From NCBI RefSeq assembly GCF_000019845.1, contig NC_010581.1:2547501-2611500 (forward strand): a stretch of 64,000 nucleotides of DNA, read 5' to 3'. A program made the position numbers and the translations under genes. Positions 59,644 to 64,000 of the stretch are shown here, piece after piece. The DNA comes from Beijerinckia indica subsp. indica ATCC 9039. Its GTDB lineage: Bacteria; Pseudomonadota; Alphaproteobacteria; Rhizobiales; Beijerinckiaceae. Position 1 is the stretch's first letter, and every line of letters begins with the position of its first letter. Below the pieces are notes generated by a model. It saw nothing but the letters and a program-made list of their open reading frames with translations, ran no database searches and was not told the origin of the DNA.

Positions 59644-60228
59644 ATGCACGGCAATAATCGAACTTCAGAGATGATTGTGCAAAAAGCAGCAGCCATGTTC
59701 CAATCAGACGGTTATGCCGCAGTGAATATTGATGCAATTTTCAAGGAATATAATATAGATGCACAACTCATTCTCGATTTATTCGAGAACAAAGCTGTGA
59801 TGACCTTATCCATCGTTGCTTATATTCAGGATATATTTGACAAAAACATTTTAATATATGCTTACGATAAAACCACCCCCAGCCCTGAACGCTTAGTCCG
59901 GTTGCATCAGGCCCTTGAGGACTACTTTGCAAAAAACAAAGGGGCATGCCTGTTTATCAATTTCGGCATTGAGCAGATGCACAGAAACTCAATGTTTACT
60001 GGTCCAATCTGGCACTATTTCTCATCGCTAAAAAATGCTTATAGCGCCATCCTTGAAGACCAATATCCTTTTGAGGAGGCGCAGGAAATTGCCGATATCT
60101 TCGTCGCCAACCTGCAAGGCGCCCTCATCATGGCGAGGATCAATGGCACAATCTGGTCAGTTCAGCGGCTGACGAAGCGGTTCCTCCAAAAACTTCACGC
60201 GAATGGAACCATGACGGATAGTCTCTAG
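59644..60228 (+). CDS. TetR-like protein with degenerate DNA-binding domain
   Basis: 194 residues. The C-terminal half is homologous to the TetR at 58394 (GACLFINFGIEQMHRNSMFT against GGCLFAGFAVEELADTPAFH; IFVANLQGALIMARI against NFVADLQGALVMMRV). The N-terminal HTH is eroded: MFQSDGYAAVNIDAIFKEYN then IDAQLILDLFENKAVMTLSI, lacking the usual K.ALY.HF.SKE recognition helix. It may have lost DNA binding, or modulate its paralogue as a heterodimer partner. Lower GC than the backbone. Confidence 0.75.
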   Translation: MHGNNRTSEMIVQKAAAMFQSDGYAAVNIDAIFKEYNIDAQLILDLFENKAVMTLSIVAYIQDIFDKNILIYAYDKTTPSPERLVRLHQALEDYFAKNKGACLFINFGIEQMHRNSMFTGPIWHYFSSLKNAYSAILEDQYPFEEAQEIADIFVANLQGALIMARINGTIWSVQRLTKRFLQKLHANGTMTDSL

Positions 60229-60278
60229 GCACGACATAGCGCAAGTTGAGGGGAAATGCTTTCATAGCACGCGATCCC

Positions 60279-60503
60279 TTATAGCAAGGCAACCTTGACA
60301 TTCATCGATGCTCTGACTGCCGTCCGGCGCCAATTTTGGGACGAGAAGACTATCGTAATCTTATCGCCCGATGCAGACCCATCAACAATCCCGGCCACAT
60401 CTTCGACTGTATGACAGATAGCGATTGCTATGCCGCATAATTGCGCACAGCCGAGTTGAGTTTGCGAAGGCTTAAAATTTTGAAAGCCTGCCACTTCCTT
60501 CAA
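60279..60503 (-). CDS. Possible third small ORF of the operator-controlled operon
   Basis: 74 codons from a TTG at 60503, overlapping the previous ORF by 32 bp in another frame. Ends GDKITIVFSSQNWRRTAVRA, a strand-like pattern. No good Shine-Dalgarno, no family recognised. Real only if translation is coupled; low confidence. Confidence 0.3.
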   Translation of the reverse strand: MKEVAGFQNFKPSQTQLGCAQLCGIAIAICHTVEDVAGIVDGSASGDKITIVFSSQNWRRTAVRASMNVKVALL

Positions 60504-60768
60504 GGCGGCCGCATTTTAATTTCAGGTAGCGTGTGCGTGCACTGGTGTCGTCATGCATCTGTTCATGGGTAATATTCTCGGCTTCAAGGATGATCCGTTC
60601 CAAGATCTCCGTCAGTCCCGAGAGGTTCGTGGCTTCAGCCAGCACTTTCATCTGCAAAGAGATTTGGCGGATATAATTGGTTTGACGACGGATTTCGGCC
60701 GTTTTCCCATCATGTGCAGGGAAGAGCAAATCAGCGCAGTAGGACGAAGAGCAATCTGCATCAATCAT
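60472..60768 (-). CDS. Small unknown protein, second ORF of operator-controlled operon
   Basis: 98 residues from ATG 60768 with AGGGG about seven bases upstream. A polar start with two cysteines (DADCSSSYCADLLF) is followed by long helices (RQTNYIRQISLQMKVLAEAT, NLSGLTEILERIILEAENIT). The helix pattern L..L...I..A..EAE recurs in the 69-residue upstream ORF. Family not recognised. 29 bp after that ORF, same strand, so cotranscribed. Confidence 0.6.
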   Translation of the reverse strand: MIDADCSSSYCADLLFPAHDGKTAEIRRQTNYIRQISLQMKVLAEATNLSGLTEILERIILEAENITHEQMHDDTSARTRYLKLKCGRLEGSGRLSKF

Positions 60769-60797
60769 GTGAAACCCCTAATAATAGGCTGATGACT

Positions 60798-61007
60798 TTA
60801 GCAATTATAGGCCTGAATCGTTTCATCCCGGCACCTCTCCGCTTCCACGCAGGCTGAGGTGATGAGGCTTTGCAAAGCTACAATCTTTTTCTTCTTCGCA
60901 ATTGCTAAAAGATCATTCATTATCGAAAGGATATATTCAGAAGTAAAATACATCTTCGATAATTCAGCTTTTCCAATATCAATGGAATTCCCACAATTAT
61001 TGGTCAT
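60798..61007 (-). CDS. Small unknown protein, first ORF behind the TetR-type promoter
   Basis: 69 residues from ATG 61007; GAGG lies about six bases upstream. Helical, soluble: FTSEYILSIMNDLLAIAKKK then KIVALQSLITSACVEAERCR. Good codon pattern over its length. Directly downstream of a promoter with two ACCGATCGGT operators, so probably induced when a TetR-family repressor releases. Family not recognised; the EAE-type helix is shared with the next ORF. Confidence 0.62.
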   Translation of the reverse strand: MTNNCGNSIDIGKAELSKMYFTSEYILSIMNDLLAIAKKKKIVALQSLITSACVEAERCRDETIQAYNC

Positions 61008-61470
61008 TGGCGCCTCACAGGCAAGGTGAGCATTACTATATCTGCAGAAGCAGATATAAGTTGGAAGGAGAGTCTATTTTTTATCTTTATATTCGATTCT
61101 ACCGATCGGTAAGTTAGGCTATATTGCCAACCGATCGGTAAGTGTCAAGGGGTGTTAACGCTTTCTTAGGAGATTCCGGAAGACCGGCCTTTTGCCTATC
61201 TGGCGAAACTGGTCCCAGGCTTGTCAGCAGCCGTGTGAGAAGCGACGGCATGGACCGCCCGGTTCATCTGGCGTAAAGCCTTCATTGCCTGTCGGACTCC
61301 ACAGAAGCGGATACCGGCCGCTGATTGATGGCAGCCTTCAGGGACGGTGGGTTTGAGAAAGTGAGTTCATCCGATTTGGCAGCAAGCCCGACGACACCTG
61401 CGGGTTCAACTGTAACGATTGATAGCTCTCAATCGATACGACATAAGCCGAAAAGAATGTGACGTGGACA
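61008..61470. other. Regulatory and unassigned DNA between small-ORF operon and the cruF-like gene
   Basis: About 460 bp. The first 140 bp hold the operator-bearing promoter. From about 61150 to 61470 I see no ORF, palindrome or recognisable remnant; it is GC-richer than the AT-rich promoter part. Confidence 0.45.
61100..61148 (-). promoter_or_regulatory. TetR-type promoter with two ACCGATCGGT operators
   Basis: Two perfect 10-bp palindromes ACCGATCGGT at 61101-61110 and 61130-61139 (centres 29 bp apart), the first widened to TACCGATCGGTA (61100-61111). On the minus strand TTGACA (61148-61143) is a consensus -35; AATATA at 17 bases or TATAGC (61123-61118) at 19 bases can be the -10. One operator lies in the spacer, the other near the start site: a textbook repression layout for the small-ORF operon starting at 61007. 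Confidence 0.75.
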
Positions 61471-62358
61471 TCACCCCTTGCGTGAAAGCCTACATCCCTC
61501 TGGACCTACAAGCCGTAGCAAAGCCAAAAGGCTGGTTGGCACCATCGTGAAGAGCATCGCGATCACCGCTGTCTCTCGGATGTCTGCCGCCGACCAAATG
61601 TGGCCAGCGGCATCAACAAGTGTGGAGTCGGAGGCCAGCAATGGAGGAAGGCGGCAAAGGCCCGCCGCCAGATAGAGCAGAATAGGCAAGGACCAAAATA
61701 GGCGATAAAACAATGGGTAAGCATCGTGGCGCCGGCGCTTATAAGAGTAGATGGCGAAGCCCTGGAAATAGAGCCAGGTAACCAGAAGCCATCCCAAGAA
61801 GTTGGAGAGTGGCACTCCAAAATAGCCGCCGCTGTTGTACCAAATCCATGCCCCGGACAGAGTAGAAGCCGACGGGTCCATGACCACGTCCCACTGCGTC
61901 ATAACAAAAGCCGAGATCAGCGGAACGGCGATGAGCGCATAGACGGATTGAGGACGCTCTACTCGGAAGCCAATCAGCAAACTCGCGATCACCCATGACG
62001 CGTAGCCCATCCCGAAGTAAAGCGGTCCAACAATCATCGGAATTACGCCGATGTGGGGCATATCGCGTCCGACGATGAATGTGTACCGGCCGAATGGAAA
62101 CCCGGTAAGCACACCGATATTCTCCATGACGAAAGTAACCGTCAGACAGATTGCAGCAAAGACGGTGGCCTCGACCCATCCGAGTGCTATCACCGCATGA
62201 ACGGCGAGCGCAAGGATAGATAGTGCGGCTGTCAATTGAGCGGCACTCCCTGTTCCGCCGCCAAAAGCGATGATCAGCAAAAGCAGGACTGTAAAGCATG
62301 ACCAAGTTGCTATGTTGGTAAGGCTGCGTCTCACCGAATCCACTCTAAAGCGCTGCAT
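61471..62358 (-). CDS. Carotenoid biosynthesis protein (CruF/DUF422-like)
   Basis: 295 residues, seven or so membrane helices. Motifs FVMENIGVLTGFPFGRYTFI, VPMIVGPLYFGMGYAS-like IPMIVGPLYFGMGYASWVIA, FVMTQWDVVMDPSASTLSGAWIW and YFGVPLSNFLGWLLVTWLYF match the PF04240 family, which includes CruF-type carotenoid 1',2'-hydratases. No other carotenoid gene lies in the window, so the substrate is uncertain. Weak Shine-Dalgarno. It ends 38 bp inside the right IS copy's left end. Confidence 0.82.
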   Translation of the reverse strand: MQRFRVDSVRRSLTNIATWSCFTVLLLLIIAFGGGTGSAAQLTAALSILALAVHAVIALGWVEATVFAAICLTVTFVMENIGVLTGFPFGRYTFIVGRDMPHIGVIPMIVGPLYFGMGYASWVIASLLIGFRVERPQSVYALIAVPLISAFVMTQWDVVMDPSASTLSGAWIWYNSGGYFGVPLSNFLGWLLVTWLYFQGFAIYSYKRRRHDAYPLFYRLFWSLPILLYLAAGLCRLPPLLASDSTLVDAAGHIWSAADIRETAVIAMLFTMVPTSLLALLRLVGPEGCRLSRKG

Positions 62359-62396
62359 TACAAGAAAGCAGATGCGTTGAACGCCTGCAAAGGGCC

Positions 62397-63914
62397 TATT
62401 CTGTTGAAAAAGTCGATATTGCGTGGATGGTAGATCGCTGATTCAATCCAGTTGAAAAGCAAGGGTTGAAGGTGATGATCGGACCGCGGCAAGTCGAGCA
62501 AGGGGTACTCTTCTATAATTTCTCGCTCGATGTTCATGTGCCGCCGGACCATTTGCTGAGAGCGATCGACCGCTTTGTCGACCTTTCGGATTTGCGGCAG
62601 GAGCTGGCGCCTTTTTACAGCGCGACGGGCCGTCCTTCCGTAGATCCCGAACTCATGATGCGGATGCTAATCATCGGCTATTGCTGCGGCATTCGTTCGG
62701 AACGACGCCTCTGTGAGGAGGTCCATTTGAACCTCGCTTATCGCTGGTTCTGCCGTCTGGGCCTTGAGGGCCGTGTTCCTGATCATTCCACTTTCTCGAA
62801 GAATCGTCATGGCCGTTTTCGTGAGTGCGATCTGCTGCGACGTCTGTTCGAGACTGTCCTGCAGCGCTGTATCGAGGAAGGCCTGGTCGGAGGAGAAGGC
62901 TTCGCCATTGATGGTAGCCTCATCAAAGCCGATGCCAGCCGTCAGACTTGTGTGCCGGGAGCCGAAGGGTTGCCAGCGGATACAATGAGCCGGGCCGTAG
63001 AGGAATATCTCACAGTGCTTGACGATGCCGCTTTCGGCGCCGCAACATCCGTAAAGCCGAAGTTCATTTCTCCAGCCGACCCAGCGGCCCGCTGGACGGG
63101 CGCTCAGGGAGGACCGGCCTATTTTGCCTATACAGTCAATTATCTGATCGACACGGATCATGCGATCATCGTGGATGTCGAACCGACCACGGCCATTCGC
63201 CAAGCCGAAGTCACGGCAGCCAAACGCATGATTGAGCGGACGATGGCCCGTTTCGAGCTTTATCCAGAGAGCCTTGCTGGCGACACGGGCTATGGCTCCG
63301 GCGAGATGCTCGGCTGGCTCGTTTACGAGCAGGGGATCGAGCCGCACATTCCCGTCTTCGACAAATCCACCCGGACTGATGGAACCTTTTCGCGTGGCGA
63401 TTTCGTCTATGATCATGAAGGCGATGTCTATTTCTGTCCTGCAGGAAAGATGCTCACGAGCAAGGGAACATTGGTAAATGATGGTGCAACGCTGCTCTAT
63501 CTTGCCAGCAAGTATGATTGTGATGAGTGCGCCCTGAAATCGCGCTGTTGTCCCAACACACCCGCGCGCAAGGTGCCACGATCCATCTACGAGGGCGCGC
63601 GTGATATGGCCCGCGATATCTTGCAGTCGAAGGAGGGCCGGACATCACAGCGTCTGCGCAAAAAGGTCGAGATGCTGTTTGCCCATCTCAAACGGATCTT
63701 GCACCTCGATCGGCTCCGATTGCGCGGGCCAAATGGGGCGCGGGATGAATTCCATCTCGCAGCCACAGCCCAGAACTTGAGGAAGCTCGCCAAGCTCATC
63801 CCAATACCACAGCCAAAACCAGTATAAGAGGGGCCTCGTCCTATCACCGTCTATAAATGACGCGCTTCAAATGCGTTTCGTCGCCGGAAAAGCCAACCCT
63901 TTTTCAACAGAATA
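62397..63914 (+). mobile_element. IS1182-family insertion sequence, right copy
   Basis: 1518 bp with the same 16-bp terminal inverted repeat as the left copy (TATTCTGTTGAAAAAG at 62397-62412, reversed at 63899-63914). Flanks GGCC and CGCC do not form a clean duplication. Opposite orientation to the left copy; the transposases point outward. Confidence 0.93.
62466..63827 (+). CDS. IS1182-family transposase (right copy)
   Basis: 453 residues, intact, identical in protein sequence to the left copy including every antisense ORF, which implies near-perfect nucleotide identity. Same DDE motifs (FAIDGSLIKADAS, LAGDTGYGSGEML, VEMLFAHLKRIL). Confidence 0.95.
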   Translation: MKVMIGPRQVEQGVLFYNFSLDVHVPPDHLLRAIDRFVDLSDLRQELAPFYSATGRPSVDPELMMRMLIIGYCCGIRSERRLCEEVHLNLAYRWFCRLGLEGRVPDHSTFSKNRHGRFRECDLLRRLFETVLQRCIEEGLVGGEGFAIDGSLIKADASRQTCVPGAEGLPADTMSRAVEEYLTVLDDAAFGAATSVKPKFISPADPAARWTGAQGGPAYFAYTVNYLIDTDHAIIVDVEPTTAIRQAEVTAAKRMIERTMARFELYPESLAGDTGYGSGEMLGWLVYEQGIEPHIPVFDKSTRTDGTFSRGDFVYDHEGDVYFCPAGKMLTSKGTLVNDGATLLYLASKYDCDECALKSRCCPNTPARKVPRSIYEGARDMARDILQSKEGRTSQRLRKKVEMLFAHLKRILHLDRLRLRGPNGARDEFHLAATAQNLRKLAKLIPIPQPKPV

Positions 63915-64000
63915 CGCCGATATGAAAAGTTAAAATGCACTCATCCAATGTAACAAAATTGAAGGTTACAAAAGAGCTTCAAACTGGACAAAGGTAGTTT

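Overview
The window reads as about 53 kb of ordinary alphaproteobacterial (Hyphomicrobiales/Rhizobiales) chromosome followed by about 10 kb of accessory DNA. Lineage evidence: ribosomal protein S2 carries the long C-terminal helix-hairpin-helix extension typical of the order; cytochrome c maturation genes are in the order ccmI-ccmE-ccmF-ccmH; UvrA has the alphaproteobacterial CPVSGF zinc motif; and the sulfate assimilation cluster is DUF2849-cysI-cysH-DUF934. The mix of LigD-type proteins and the overall composition make the Beijerinckiaceae/Methylocystaceae neighbourhood my best guess; this is inference, not proof.

Layout. 1-2008: 3' end of an aminoglycoside-phosphotransferase/P-loop kinase fusion, then ccdA. 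2259-4351: rpsB-tsf with a terminator. 4451-6034: LigD phosphoesterase and LigD polymerase as separate ORFs with no ligase domain. 6240-8867: PepSY-like periplasmic protein plus a PhoPQ-like two-component pair. 8922-13570: ccmI, ccmE, ccmF, ccmH, with intergenic gaps full of hairpins and a 14-bp tandem repeat. 13565-22296: CorC/HlyC-type membrane protein, Do/DegP protease, a second two-component system and glnE. 22427-23449: an aldo/keto reductase broken by one TAG. 23467-30041: GT-C-like membrane glycosyltransferase, dctA, uvrA. 30042-30738: a long gap with a strong terminator and perhaps a small RNA. 30739-38582: trmFO, an orphan YqeB-like molybdenum-hydroxylase accessory protein, a DUF1328 protein, ubiA, rsmE, gshA. 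38882-44500: DUF937-like protein, MATE exporter, small secreted protein and two DedA proteins. 44629-51156: sulfate import (cysT-cysW-cysA) divergent from sulfate/sulfite reduction (DUF2849-cysI-cysH-DUF934). 51275-54356: zinc metallopeptidase, cupin protein, and a DUF6438-like/ankyrin protein.

54427-63914 is a composite-transposon-like unit: two apparently identical 1518-bp IS1182-family elements in inverted orientation enclose about 6.45 kb. The cargo is a GNAT acetyltransferase, a DUF4336-like protein, two related TetR/AcrR-like proteins separated by an IS5-family remnant, two or three small unknown ORFs behind a promoter carrying two ACCGATCGGT operators, and a CruF-type carotenoid protein. 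Parts of the cargo are clearly AT-richer than the backbone. The small-ORF operon with its operators and paired TetR-like proteins is the best candidate here for an undescribed system.

Functional links: the ccm genes and ccdA serve c-type cytochrome assembly; the cys genes form one import-to-sulfide pathway behind a shared divergent promoter region; ubiA, rsmE and gshA lie together. I saw no tRNA, rRNA or CRISPR array.
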